This document shows, piece after piece, positions 1-11,680 of a stretch of DNA of 64,000 bases. The notes below the pieces were generated by a model, which searched no databases, had not been told where the DNA came from, and saw nothing but the letters and a program-made list of their open reading frames with translations. The stretch is from Aquanectria penicillioides (Eukaryota; Ascomycota; Sordariomycetes; Hypocreales; Nectriaceae). Position numbers and translations under genes: made by a program. The stretch is from the NCBI GenBank assembly GCA_003415625.1, contig PYIU01000005.1, positions 749,001 through 813,000 of the forward strand, given 5' to 3'. Position 1 is the first letter of the stretch, and each line of letters begins with the position of its first letter.

Positions 1-2309
1 TTGCGCGAGTGGCGCCGAATGTTCCGAGTGGTCCTGAAGCTTGATCTTGCCGAGTCAGCACTCAAACAATTCTGGATCCCGCGTCATTGCGGAAGCCTTT
101 GGTATTAGTACTCGACGAGGCTAGGCACCCAGTCAGTCCGAGTGACTCGAAATGGATGACTTCTCCATGAGTGCTTGGCGCTCCATGGCCAACAACACGC
201 ATACGAGGCAGGACAAGGCGTGACTCACCCACACGGCTAAGCAAGCTCCCAGTGGATGCCTTGCCGCCATCATGCATGGGGAAGCCCGGGAGGGTCAACA
301 AGGCTGCGGCGCCGTGAATAGCTGCACCGACCCTTTTCTCACCCCCTGCCTTGTGCACCCTCTGCCTTGCGCGGACTGCGGTCTGCCTCTCACTTGAGGG
401 CGTTGGGATGATGGTTGTGGGCTCCATAGACGCCGGGCACCGGCTTAGGCGCGGGGCTGTGCTGTTGGTCGAGAGGGATGAAGTACAGATTCCCCCAAAA
501 GATCCCATTGTGATCTTGTTCACGCTCAAGCTGACCGAGTTGCCTCTTATTCGCACTTGCCCTGGTCATTCGGCGACAACTTCGCCCATGTCCCACTCGG
601 AGACGGGCTCGGAAAGGAGGAGAAGGGGGGTGCCGGGTCGGTCCTAAAGGACTATGGAGGTAAGGGATGCGCAAGATAGTGAGCTGGCGGCAACCTGTGA
701 CATGGCCTAACACGATACCCTACATATCCGAGAACCTCCTCATTGGGCATGCGCGGGAGCATGCGGCACCAAAGAAGGGTCTGATTGTATGCCCCGGAAT
801 GGGTCATAACACTCGGAAGACCTACCGTTTCGGCCGGCGGAAATGTATCTGGGTTTCTATATGATTACTGCCTCGGTCATCGAGAGAGGTTCCTCTCATC
901 AGGTTATCCAAACACCGAGGGGATAGCTGGTGATGCAGCATAGTGCAGGACAACTTTGTCCCAGCAACGAGTCTTGGATGTGGCAAGTTGCGCCACCACC
1001 GAGGCAGCATGTTCCCACGTCGATCCGGGTTGATCGCGTAGAACGTGGGGTGATTGGCAGTTCAAACAGAAGATCCGATGTGCCGGGGTTTGGACGCGTA
1101 CTTGTTGCGCATTCTCCAGCTCCAAGATGAAGGCTGTTCAACGGGATGACGACAAATCTAGATTCCGGGGGAAGCGAGTGGCGATGCCGGAGTGAGGCTC
1201 AGCCAAAACAGACGGACGATAAGAGCAATACCCGGGGGTCCCATCAATTAGGGTTGTGACATGAATTGGCCTCTCGAGCGCCGACACTCCGACATCCGGG
1301 AAGTTCCTGTTGTGACGGGATGGTGAGTGTGTGAGGGGGAAATGCGCGAAAGCGGGTGGTGGGATTTTGGAGGCATGTTTGGGGGTGGTGGTGCTCGCTG
1401 CCGTCCATCGGTGTCAGGCATTTGTGCATTTACACCAGAAATATGAGGTTGAGACTTCTCGTGTCGATAGTCTAGCCGTGGCCTGCTACCCAAAAGCAGC
1501 TAAGACAATGATGCTTGTTCCTCAGGCCACAAATCAAAACCCTGTCATTGATAATGCTTTTGTTTTCAATATTGCAGACCATGAAGCCAGACAGTGAGGA
1601 GGCCGCAGAACATCTCCCACGATATTGGTTGCTATTCCAGCCAGCTACCTAGTCGGCGCCCTCCCATATTTCTTCTCTCCAGCTGTTAGGTGGAAATGGA
1701 AAATGGCGTGTTGGCAGTGCCCGTCACGTGATCACCATGTGCACCGATCTCCTCGCCCTCGCTCCCCGTCAATCAAGCAGGCCAAGTAACAACAACTGCG
1801 AAGCAGGCGGGTTGTACCTAATTATGAATTCTTTATTGCGTGTCAGTCAGTAGTCAGCCGGGCATCCACAGCAGCCCTAATTTCATCCCCAATGTCCACA
1901 GCACATTCGCAGCCAGTGAGCGAGGCCAGCGTATTTCAAAGTCTCATGCTGCCTTGAACTAATTTGTCCACCAGATTTGTGGCTTATGCTACCCCTCCAA
2001 TTGGTATTCACGATGCCTCGCCCTGATTCCCGCTGCGCAGCGTGCAATGATGCATTCTCGCCAAGCTTGAATACAGTTAGGATCCGCCACGATGGAAGTT
2101 TATTGGACCGACGCATTGACTAAACAGTGTGCTTGAGCCCAGTTGTGCTCTGCCGCAAGCTGTGGCGCTCCAAGGCGTATTGTGCCTCTATATAATGCCC
2201 CGCGCCTTGCATTTTCGTATTCCTCGTGACTGTGAATCTCCTCTGCAGATTATTTTATCACTTGATGGATTGTTATTGAAAACAAAAATCACTCCACCGT
2301 TCAAATACC
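1..2309. other. Intergenic, no supported gene
   Basis: Several overlapping open stretches lie on both strands between about 60 and 1,600, but none shows a recognisable domain, signal peptide or consistent intron pattern, so no gene is called. The first 1.2 kb is GC-rich and open in several frames at once, which fits chance openness. A decayed gene cut by the window edge cannot be excluded. Confidence 0.5.
2189..2195 (+). promoter_or_regulatory. TATA element of the VOC-family gene
   Basis: A TATATAA string lies 115 bases upstream of the start codon at 2310, a usual distance for a fungal TATA promoter with a short leader. There is no experimental support. Confidence 0.4.
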
Positions 2310-2810
2310 ATGTCTATCAACAAGATCACCACTTGCCTTTGGTTCGAAAACCAGGCTGAAGAAGCAGCGAATCATTACGTGTCCGCCTTTGGGGGTGACT
2401 CGAAGATCCTCCACATCCAACGCTATGGGTCAGCTGGCAAGGACACCCATGGCCAAGAGGCAGGCTCCGTCATGGTTGTCGAGTTTGAGCTCCGAGGCAA
2501 CCGTTTTGTCGGGCTAAATGGTGGGCCTGCCAAGTGGAGCTTCAACGAAGCCATCTCTTTCCAGATCGACTGCGAGGACCAGGCCGAGGTCGACCACTTC
2601 TGGGAGAAGCTGGGCGAAGGAGGCGACGAAACTAGGCGCCAATGTGGGTGGCTTGCAGACAAGTACGGTGTTGCCTGGCAGGTAATCCCAAAGGCGCTCA
2701 AACAAATGCTCCAGTCGGAGGACAAGGCGGCAGCGGGTCGGGCTACAGTCGAGATGATGAAGATGAAGAAGTTCGATGTTGGGCTCCTCGAGAAGGCCTT
2801 CCGAGGCTGA
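2310..2810 (+). CDS. PhnB-like VOC superfamily protein (3-demethylubiquinone methyltransferase-type fold)
   Basis: A 166-residue intronless protein. The N-terminal block ITTCLWFENQAEEAANHYVS is typical of PhnB-like proteins of the vicinal oxygen chelate (glyoxalase/bleomycin resistance) superfamily, as are the later features GLNGGP, the FxIDCEDQAEVDHFWEKL segment and the CGWLADKYGVAWQVIP block. Family members have two beta-alpha-beta-beta-beta halves and many are annotated as 3-demethylubiquinone-9 3-methyltransferase, although methyltransferase activity is generally not shown for them. The length fits the family. The ATG is chosen because the conserved block starts at once and a TATA element lies 115 bases upstream. 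No signal peptide is seen, so it is probably cytosolic. The substrate cannot be told from sequence. Confidence 0.85.
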   Translation: MSINKITTCLWFENQAEEAANHYVSAFGGDSKILHIQRYGSAGKDTHGQEAGSVMVVEFELRGNRFVGLNGGPAKWSFNEAISFQIDCEDQAEVDHFWEKLGEGGDETRRQCGWLADKYGVAWQVIPKALKQMLQSEDKAAAGRATVEMMKMKKFDVGLLEKAFRG

Positions 2811-5646
2811 TTGGAACCTGATGTTGGAGGCTTGAATGTGGCCCGTTTCTGAAGTTATCGAGTAGTATTGGAGCTGGTCTGCAAAGGTGTGGAGGCCTGG
2901 ATGTATTTCGAACACAATGGAACAAACCTGACCGTTGGCCAATCGGACCCCTGAAATTGGGCCCTGCGCATCTGGTTTGGTCAGAGAGCTGGAATAAGGT
3001 CTTTTGAAGGCGATATAAATTCTTTGTGAACGATGTGACAGATTCTGTTGCGCACACTGGCACTGCAATGTATGTTAACCGGCATCCCTATAGCCTAGTC
3101 TCCCACTAGTCTTGATCCGCTCGCTACGGAAAACGGCGTGATAACAATCAGTGAGCCGTTGCAATATAATAAAAATCGATGAGTGCATTCTCTCGAGGTC
3201 CACGTCTTACACCGCGCCGAATCCTTGGATTTTTGGAACCCCTGGATGGAAGTCAACCTGCTCACAAGTCTGCCTTGAAACGTGGCAGGCATCTAAATTT
3301 GGACCGCCTTACAAATGAACTTGGATGGCACCAATATATGAGCTTCATTCTGGGTCATGAATCGGTATGTGCGATATATCCTTGAATTCTGTCCTTTGCA
3401 GGGTGCCATTTCCAGGGGCAATCTTACGGTCTGTTTCAATCCCACCTCTCCTCATCTTATGTTGTTTACTTTGCGAGCATCTTGTCATCACCGAACGACC
3501 CAAATCTCACTGTTCTAACCACTTTAAGACTATCTCCGTGCAGAGCAGGACTCTGTTGACCCCAGAAGTCAGCGTGGCCCACCCCATGGACGGAAGACTG
3601 GTCGATATTGGGCGATTTGCAAATGTAGAGTGTGCGTATTGGTTATTATTTGGGGGCATAGTAGCATTTGAATCATATATCGGAAGCCGGCGGTGAATTC
3701 CCTGGCTAATAGGTGCTCCTGAGTGCTCTGACTCAAATATCTCTGAGATAGTGGCGGAGCTGCCTGGGGATCGGGGGGCCTCCCACATCAAGTATGGCAC
3801 CCAGACCGCGTCGATGAGATCGGCTTGGCTAGGATAAAGAACATATCAACCAATAATATTAAAAAAACTCTGTTCCGTGATGATCTCGTCAGACTACATA
3901 CAACCCTTTGATGTGGAGGAACTTGGGCGGATCGATGCATGCATGGACAGCTTCAACCTGAACTGGACCGACATGTCAGCATCGCCATGGCCAATCCCGG
4001 AACTCGACCAAAGTACCAAACGCCTACGACTGACTCATTTTTTTCTATGAAGTTGAAATGAACCGCTGCCGGAGGTGGAGATCCGAGAGTTGGGTGTTTT
4101 CTTATGCCGAAGCTCGGGTTACAGTGCTAGCTCGTAGTGGGATACTGTACAGGTGGAGTTGGAAGACATGGCCCAGCTACCGCGGTAATTACCCCATAAT
4201 TATCGCTAGGAGACCCCGGAATCGCGGTCCTTTCGGTGGAGACGAGAGGTTCGTCGAAATGCTTTGCGCGGTTGCATTCGTACGTTTCGTCATTCCACGT
4301 CCCACGTTGCCAGACCACAGATACGTAATAAAGCGCACAAACCTGACCCAGCTAAGCATCCCCTGTTGCCCATCCGCGTATTCTCATCGTCTTTCTTCCC
4401 CTTGCAGCATCATCTCTAGAGGTGTGTATATATGCGCCCCAGTGAGATTGTCGCCTAACTTGCCCATCTCGGGACTTTGCCGAGGTCGATGCAAGGCCGG
4501 AGCGAAAACAGCCACCATCTCCTCACTCGACTAACAAGTGGTAACGGCACATTGTCATATTTACAATTGGTGCCGGGAGGGAATAGGCTGAGACGCTTAT
4601 TCCTAAGCTATTCGTTTACCTGAATGGTTGGTTGGGAAGCTTGGAAGTGGTAGTCAAGTGGAATGGCTGCCTGCATTCCATGCTGCCTTGGCGGAGCGAG
4701 GCCAGAGAGTATCCTTCAGGGACGAAAGAAATGGTAGAATAGACAAACCTCAAGGTAATGCATTGCTATGATTTAATTCATACTGTTAGTACCCTCCAAC
4801 TTTGGTGTGTAGTACGCGTGCCATCGATGTCGTATTGGCGCGGTCACAAAGTCATGTCCACGGAATCAATATTTTTTCATGGCTTGTCTGTTTGTCTTTA
4901 CTTCCAGATATTCTTCAGAAGAAAGCTCTGACTATTCATCACAACCCTTCTGACGCGAACACGAACACCACCGCGTGCCATTCATACAATATCTGTTCTG
5001 AATGAACACATGTCCACGAATCAAGCCATTGCTATTGTGATTAAATACCATGCTAACCAAGCTATGAGAGCGGGGGAATATTGGATAGTCCCGAGTTTCA
5101 TCAAGTTTGACTGGCAGCTATCAGGTTTGACAGGTGCTCGTCAAGCGGCTAGTTCTCCCTCTCGCTACATTTATCTCTTCCTCAGACTCCAATGTCTTGT
5201 CGTTTCCTGGTGTACATTATGCCTTCTCGAAGTGATACTGTGAAGATTTACGATATGAAAGGAGGAGAAACTGTACGGTTAGCAAAAGCTAGATTTCTTA
5301 AGGAAGTGCTCAATTGATACACTGGTCAGATTACCAGACGAGCAATATAGACATCTTTGTTCTGGTAGCCCCTGAAATAGATTAAGATACTAGGTAGCCT
5401 TATCATTCCGGCCACGACGCTTCCAATATACGCTTAGAGATTTGGACAATAAACCTCAATCCATTTTATGATTTGGAACGTCTTTTGATTGTGTCTCGAG
5501 TGAATGCGATTCTGGACCCAGCAAATGCTGCTTCACAAATGTGACCCTTCACGTGACTGTGTCCTGCTTTCACTGACTCAGCGCATGGGCCTGCGAATCT
5601 TGCGATTCTACCTGTCCTCAATTCACCTCATTGCTTCATTGACAAC
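2811..5646. other. Intergenic, possible decayed fragments only
   Basis: No complete gene is supported in these 2.8 kb. Short protein-like stretches occur on the plus strand near 3,550-4,050 but are interrupted by stops and do not join by plausible introns. The last few hundred bases are the RIC8 promoter; no clear TATA box is seen there. Confidence 0.4.
3880..4050 (+). CDS. Possible 56-residue open frame, acidic, unknown
   Basis: ATG at 3880 opens a 56-codon frame ending TGA at 4050. It begins MISSDYIQPFDVEELGRID and is acidic with several Trp and Pro, an amino-acid mix more like coding sequence than chance. It could be the first exon of an unrecognised gene or a fragment of a decayed one, since protein-like stretches lie just upstream in broken frames. 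No domain is recognised and chance is a real alternative. Confidence 0.15.
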   Translation: MISSDYIQPFDVEELGRIDACMDSFNLNWTDMSASPWPIPELDQSTKRLRLTHFFL

Positions 5647-7265
5647 ATGGAGAGCATTAAATTTGGCCATGGTAAGAACCCTGTGGCAAAAGCATCAGAA
5701 TGGTTGAGTTGACTATGAGCAAAAGGCGGGTTGAAAGGTGTCGATGAAATCATCCAAGCTCTCGAGGTCAGGGATGGAGCGACTACCAGCACCGGTAAGA
5801 CTTCCAACGCATCTCAATGCAGTTCGTATCATGGCAGGCTGAATAAGTTGTGGTTTCTTCAGACAGACATGAAATACTTCAGCATCTATTGGCGCATACT
5901 CGAACTTCCAGCGACAAAAGTTTGGTTCATCTCTTTTCAGGCGGTGTACAAACGCTCAGTCGCTTTGCTTTCCAAACTGCAACACCCTCTGAGAGGACCA
6001 TCGCTCTCAAATGTCTGGCCAATATCCTGGTTCGATCTGAATCTTCGCGTCAATTTTTTGTACAAGCAAAATATCCGAAAGCAGTTGTAGATTTGATGAG
6101 AGTACGATTCACTGTGCCATCCAACATGAACGGCTGAAAGACTAACAATATGTTTGACAGAGCTGCAACCCTGAAGATGAGCTGGCAACGAACAACATAT
6201 TGCTTCTGTGTGCAGCGAGTACTACACTGGATCTTACTACTAGCTTTGAAGACAATGATCTTTCTAGTATCATTAACGGGGTGAGCTCTGACATTACGAA
6301 TCCAAGTAAAGGTGCAATACAAGACTGACGACTTGAAGAACATAGCACGACATGCCAAAACTACCCCAGATCAGTTGAACGAGTTTGCTGCTGCGAGAAG
6401 TAGTTGTTTGAAACTACTATCTACCTTATCCGCACGATATGAAAGCCAAGCTCATCGATTTGTCGAATCCCTGGATCCGGTCATACAAATGCTCAATACG
6501 GAGCCAGTCGATTCCTCGGCTTTGACACCATCACTGTGGTCATTGATCTCATGCCTTGCTGCCATACCACTCCCAAGCGACCAGTCATTCCCAAAGGAGA
6601 CGGCTGACAAGCTGATTGACATTCTTGAGGCAACGACGTCTCACAACCTTCCGGCAAGGGATGGGGAATTGATGACTGTTTTAATGGTCATATTTCGACT
6701 CGCACAATCTCCCTCACCTGAAGCTCAGTCACAACTGCGCGCTCGCCTACTGCCATCAGATGAAGATCGACGGAAGCCCTTGGGCCAGATGGACACAGTG
6801 CCACATAGGCTCATCAAGATTGCCACCAAGTCTACAAACGTGGAGCTTCGAGATTTTATCATGTCATTGTTCTTCGAGTTGTCCGATAAAAATCCTTCAT
6901 CGTTTGTACATAATGTGGGCTTTGGGAATGCAGCTGGTTTCCTCGCATCCAAAGGAATCACATTGTCAAGGGACGAGTTGATGGGGGTTGATGGAAGAGC
7001 TGATTTCAACCCTATAACTGGACAGAGACGAGAGTTTGAATCTGACACGCCTCTACCAGAAATGACCGAAGAGGAAAAAGAACGCGAGGCCGAAAGATTG
7101 TTTGTTTTGTTTGAGAGGTTAGTTTGTATTGTATCATGATCCTGGACTGCGCTGACATTGACTAGGCTGAGGGCGACCGGAGTGGTTGATGTGGAGAACC
7201 CAGCTGCTCGAGCTTACCAGACTGGAAGGGTTGAGGAACTCCCCGACGATGCTGATGAAAAGTGA
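5647..7265 (+). CDS. ric8: RIC8/synembryn, guanine nucleotide exchange factor and chaperone for G-alpha
   Basis: RIC8 promotes GDP-GTP exchange on heterotrimeric G-alpha subunits and assists their folding. Six exons are proposed: 5647-5671, 5726-5794, 5863-6101, 6161-6280, 6339-7117 and 7166-7265, giving 443 residues with all phases consistent. The protein is an all-helical armadillo-type repeat. Recognisable blocks are the LxxLFSGGVQTLSRFAF and ALKCLANILV region in exon 3, NPITGQRRE at about residues 375-382, and the family signature MTEEEKEREAERLFVLFERL starting near residue 392, followed by a short tail. Known fungal RIC8 proteins are about 450-490 residues, so the length fits. The 25-base first exon is the least certain part, but its donor (GTAAGA) and phase agree with exon 2. 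Introns are 48-68 bases with GT-AG ends. Confidence 0.9.
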
Positions 7266-8336
7266 TCACTAGAAATGGGTAGTGTAAGCTTGGAAGGAGC
7301 AGCCAACGAGGATAGCGAACCTCGGCCAACCGAACGAGATAAAGAATTGGACTAAAGCCGAGAATCAATAAGAACGGTCTAATCCATTGGACCTAAGCTT
7401 CGTGAGGCATCTTCGCTCTTAGGCTAATAGGGATCAATTTCATCCCATTTGTTAGGTTTCAATCCCATGTGACAGGACGTGGAGAAATAGGTCATGGTAG
7501 CTTGCATATGCATATGCAGACTGTCTTCTCCGCTCTGACTAGCTGGAGAAATGTGCGGAAAGGATGACGGGCTTGCGAAGGCCAGATTAAGTTTGCCAGG
7601 AACTCTGTGGCGGACTAGACAGATCATGGCATATGGAAACATGGCAGAATGACCCAAGTTATCCGCCAACGGCAATGTTTGTCCAAGGCTGTCGGCCATG
7701 AGAGGAAATCCGATGCGACGACAGCAGCAGCAGCAGCAGCAGCGGTATCGGTGCTCCTCAAAGACGCGGTGTCGGGATCAAGCATTTGATCAGGGACGCT
7801 ACAGTGGAAGGGACACTGTGCGACAGCTCCACGGCGCACGCACAAACACCACCAGATGGGTTCTTGGCTGCCCCTCCAGGCCGCGTTGGGCCGAACCAGT
7901 GCGCGGTTTCTCCAACAGCTTGCTCCCGTGCCCCAAGCTCCAGGGGCAGCAGCTTTCGGGCCAACAACTTGGGGGCTTCTTTTGCGCTAAAGCAGTCACT
8001 AGAGGGCATTTGGCACTAGTAGTTGAGCCATGAGATCGGCTCACTCTTTCTCTCCCCACTTTGTCGAGCTGCTGTGGTGGGTAGAAAAAAAAAGGGCTCC
8101 ATCCGCAATGATAAAGAGTGCCCTCCTCCACCTCGACCAGGATTCTTCCTCCCCCCTTCATCCCATCTCTGCTCCCTTTTCCGCAGTACTGTGCCATCCT
8201 GCGCTCCCGTCTCCAGACCCTCTCGGCTAGCATCTCCTCTCTTCCTCATACCATTATCAGCATACCCATCCATATCCTGGGAACAAGGCACGCGAAGGAC
8301 TTATAGCACGCTTCTCCATTGCTCTCAAGTCCAAGC
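7266..8336. other. Intergenic and leader of the MFS transporter gene
   Basis: No gene is seen. A (CAG)7 run lies at 7722-7742. From about 8110 to the start codon at 8337 the plus strand is strongly pyrimidine-rich (CCTCCT/CTTCC tracts), a usual feature of highly expressed fungal promoters and leaders. Open frames here on both strands lack any recognisable domain. Confidence 0.6.
7722..7742. repeat. (CAG)7 microsatellite
   Basis: Seven perfect CAG units, followed by CGG. It lies between two genes and is not part of a supported coding region. Confidence 0.9.
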
Positions 8337-10017
8337 ATGGCCGACCCAACTGGAAGCCCGCCACTCGGCGATGCAAAGCTCCATGACCACGTCCGCGAGG
8401 TGCATCAGCCCTCGTCCAATGGACTCGTCAACCAGGAAGAGGGGAATGCCCGAGAGGGCGACTACGACGTCGAGACGGTTGAGCGCGTATACAGGAAGAT
8501 AGATCGTCGCATCCTTCCAGGCTAGTCCTTTGTGGCCCCTCTTGTTGTCGAGAGACGCGCTGACTCCCGTAGCTTTCTGGATCCTCTACTTCCTTTGCTC
8601 TGCCATCAGGTCCAACATCGGCATTGCCCAGACAATGAATGCTGGCAAGAAACACGACCTGATGTCCGTCCTCGGTCTGTCTGCCAAGGATACTTCAACT
8701 GCACTTGCGCTCTTCTACGTCGCCTACGTCATCTTTGACTTCCCCTCCAACTTGGTCATGAGCAAGCTTAGCCCTCGTCTCTGGATGGCTCGCATCGTCT
8801 TTGCTACCGGACTCATTGGAACTTGCTTCGCCGCCGTCAACGACGCTTGGAGTGTCAAGCTGCTTCGATTCCTCCTCGGTTTTGTCATCGCCGGCATGTG
8901 GCCCGGCATGGCTTTCTACCTCACCCTCTTCTACCCGCCTTCCCGCACTGCCAAGCGAATTGGCGTGTACTTCACCGCCGCTCAGGTCTCCGCGGCTGTT
9001 GTTGGCCTGGTGTCCGCTGGCTTCCAGAAGATGGATGGTCTGGGCGGCTTGGTTGGATTCCGCTGGATGTTCCTCATCTACGGTCTCGTTGCCATGGTTC
9101 TCAGCGTTGTCCTCCTCTGGTGGCTTCCCGACCGCCCTCTACCCCCTGGCGAGGTTCGTCCCCGTACCGGACTCTTCAAGTGGCTCCCTGCTACCCCTGA
9201 GGCCCTTACTGGCGAGGATGCCGTTATCCACTACCGTGATCTCGGCCGCGTCTACCACGCCTGCCCCTGGACCTTCAAGGACCTCGGTCTTGTCCTCATT
9301 GACTGGCGCCTGTGGCCCTTGACCGTCATGTACTTTGGCGTTGTCGGCGTGGGAATTGGCACTCAGCTGTACGGCTCTGTCATTATCGCCTCCATTCAGC
9401 CTACGGCTAGCAGCATCGAGGTCAGCTTGCTCTTTGCTCCCATCTGGATCATGGATCTCATTGCCATCTTAATTGTCACCCCTCTCTCGGATCGCTTCCA
9501 TCAAGCCCGTCCTTACTTCTTCTCGGCGGCTGCTTGCATCCAAATCGCCGGTCTCCTGACTACTACCTTGGCTACCAACAACGGCTGGGCTCGCTACGGT
9601 GGTCTTCTCATGGTCGGATTCGGCCTTGGTCCTACGGTGCCCATTTGCATGGCCTGGAGCTCCGAGATCTTCCAAAAGCGTCACGGAGAAGTCGGCGTTG
9701 CCGCTGCCACCGCGCTCGTCTCTGGCCTGGGCAACCTGGGTAGTGTCATGACTACGTATGCCTTGTACACTGGATGGCCCGAGGATGCCAAGGGCCCCCA
9801 CAAGTACCGCAAGAGTAACTACACCATGATTGGAATCCTCTGCATGAGCATCGTGAGTGCCTTTGTGATGAAGATTCTCCTCAACATCTTTGGCAACCCT
9901 CCCAGCTCCAAGCTTCACGACGACTCTGCCAGCGAGTTTGAGGACGGTGCGGCCAGGCGAGAGGCTCAGGAGCGCGGTTTCGGGTCTCTTCCTTGGAAGC
10001 GATCTCGCCAAGACTAA
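8337..10017 (+). CDS. MFS transporter, anion:cation symporter family (Dal5/TNA1/vitamin-permease type)
   Basis: Two exons, 8337-8520 and 8573-10017, give 542 residues with about 12 membrane segments. The hydrophilic N-terminus of about 60 residues ends in the family motif VYRKIDRRILP, then AFWILYFLCSAIRSNIGIAQ opens the first membrane helix. The GMWPGMAFYLTLFYPPS block and FRWMFLIYGL also fit the allantoate/nicotinate/pantothenate/biotin permease group. It should lie in the plasma membrane and take up an organic anion or vitamin by proton symport; the substrate is not readable from sequence. The intron has a GC donor: exon 1 ends CCAG, the intron starts GCTAGT and ends CCCGTAG with CTGAC before it, and only this junction restores the LPAFW motif. 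Codon use is C-rich at third positions, suggesting good expression. It is not part of an evident cluster. Confidence 0.9.
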
Positions 10018-11143
10018 TTCTCCCCTAATTCTCTGACGGGAGTCGCCCGAGACCGGATCCGATCTTCAACAATCTCCTGACTGACGACTTTACGTTTCCC
10101 TTCGGACAGCGGTAGCCCAACCTACATTTCCGATACTCATTTACACCCAAATATTCATTTCGACTTAACGTCCTTGATAGTTCACCTTGCCGTTGAGGAT
10201 TCCAAGACCCCGATCTTGGGTCGTTGACGGTGACAATGCTTCCCTGGAAGGTAGCTTGTTTCACATCGGATGAGAAGACAATGCCACTACGCTATCGGCT
10301 CATCCATCCTGTGCCTCGAGATGCCCTCCAGCGAGCACGAGCTTTCAAAGTCATTTTCTACGCTTAACTTTTCGCTTCGGCTTTGCTTTATATGCGCTGT
10401 TTTGCTCTTTGATGATACCCCATCAGCGTTTACACCCGCTGTCTTACGAGTTTCTTTTTCCCTCGACAGCGACAGTGCTTTTACGCCATCGCTGGGACGG
10501 CGTGTTGGACCGAGGCCCAAGACCGGCGACAATGCTGTTGCGCTATCGTTTGGTGGGCTCTCGTGGGCGTTTTGCCTTGGTATTCCATGAACGTGAAAAA
10601 GAAAAGGTCCCGATGGGACCGTTGTGTGGATTAGGAGAGACGGATTGCATATCTGTATAGTTTTTCAGGACTAGAATTTAGCTCGAACAACTTTTGCTAC
10701 TCCTATTTGAGACGCCACATATGTCGTGAAGTCAATTGTGTTTTTAGAGGTCCGTATGAGTGCATGTCATGGGTCAGATTTCCAATAGCAACCCCGTGGC
10801 TATCCAGAGCGACGCTTTACACGGCTACACTTAGCGATGGGAGACAGACATAAAATCTAGGTGGGAGGTCAACATCTTGCCACTATAACTTTCACGACCA
10901 AGCGCCAAATTGCAGGGCTGTGCCCATAAGTACAGGGCCAAGAATCTTGCAGTTGTCTCCTCATACCCATACCACCAGCATGTGCATGAAACCCTCTGAA
11001 CCTGCTCTCGAAAATGATAACTGAGAGAATAGAACTGGCTAAGGCAGGCCTCGAGGAAGCATCGCACCATTGAACAATCAAATCACACTCTCCCGAAGCG
11101 TTAACCAGCGCTTCCAAACCCCGGCACGACCCCTCTCAACCTT
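10018..11143. other. Intergenic, no supported gene
   Basis: This holds the 3' regions of the MFS gene (plus) and of the small secreted protein gene (minus), which converge. The open frame at 10270-10590 reads as low-grade sequence without a domain. Two short imperfect copies of a CGCTATCG-containing stretch occur near 10,290 and 10,535. Nothing else is seen. Confidence 0.6.
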
Positions 11144-11559
11144 TTAAGTGCAATGGCACAAACCAAGGCCATCTTGGTTGTAAATGCAAAAGTGTCCGGT
11201 GCCCATGCACTTTCAAACAATACGGTTAGCTTCAAATAAAGTCCTATTCACAAAAGAGTATCTTTAAAAACAGCCTACCGGATGGTTGCCTGAGCAAGAA
11301 CAAACCCAGGGTGTGTCGATCAGACCGCATAGCTGACTTCCAGCAACACATAGCTAGAAATTCACATCATTTTTCAGTTTCTATCTCCCATGTGGAAATA
11401 AGGATTTGGAAGACTCACTCCGCTAGGCGCGTGCCAGGCTGCTTCACGCTTGACTTCTTCAAGGCCATCTCCAGAGTCATCTGGGATGGCCGCGCCAAAG
11501 ACGCCAGCAGCCATGGCAAAGGAGATTGTCAGAGTGGGGAGAGCGTTGAGCAGCTTCAT
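11144..11559 (-). CDS. Small secreted protein with a duplicated four-Cys module (8 Cys), Kex2-type propeptide
   Basis: Three exons are proposed on the minus strand: 11559-11419, 11353-11279 and 11209-11144, giving 93 residues. Donors are GTGAGT and GTAGGC; introns are 65 and 69 bases, the second with a GCTAAC branch site. Residues 1-24 form a signal peptide (MKLLNALPTLTISFAMAAG, then hydrophobic to GAA). An acidic propeptide follows and ends EEVKREA, a Kex2 site at KR (37-38) followed by EA as in Ste13-trimmed precursors. The mature part has Cys at 49, 56, 65, 67, 73, 80, 90 and 92. The spacing is C-x6-C-x8-C-x-C, then x5, then C-x6-C-x9-C-x-C, so the same module appears twice. I do not recognise the family. 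An alternative acceptor 21 bases downstream in frame would drop the first Cys. An effector, antimicrobial or signalling peptide is possible but is only inferred. Confidence 0.6.
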
Positions 11560-11673
11560 TTCGATTGGGTTTTCAAGATTTAAACAAGGAAAGCTAAAAA
11601 GGATTGAGATTTGCAGGTTTGACTAAGTGTGTTGTGTGGAAGTGACAATAAGAATGGGAAGAATAAGTCTACC

Positions 11674-11680
11674 TATTTAT
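11674..11680 (-). promoter_or_regulatory. TATA-like element of the 8-Cys secreted protein gene
   Basis: On the minus strand this reads ATAAATA, about 120 bases upstream of the start codon at 11559. Confidence 0.35.

Noticed and set aside
62..713. Overlapping open frames on both strands near the window start
   Set aside because: Three frames are open together and none carries a domain, signal peptide or usable introns. GC-rich chance openness is the simpler explanation.
8337..10017. Naming the MFS transporter's substrate (allantoate, nicotinate, pantothenate or biotin)
   Set aside because: These subfamilies share the motifs seen here, and substrate cannot be read from sequence or from the neighbours.
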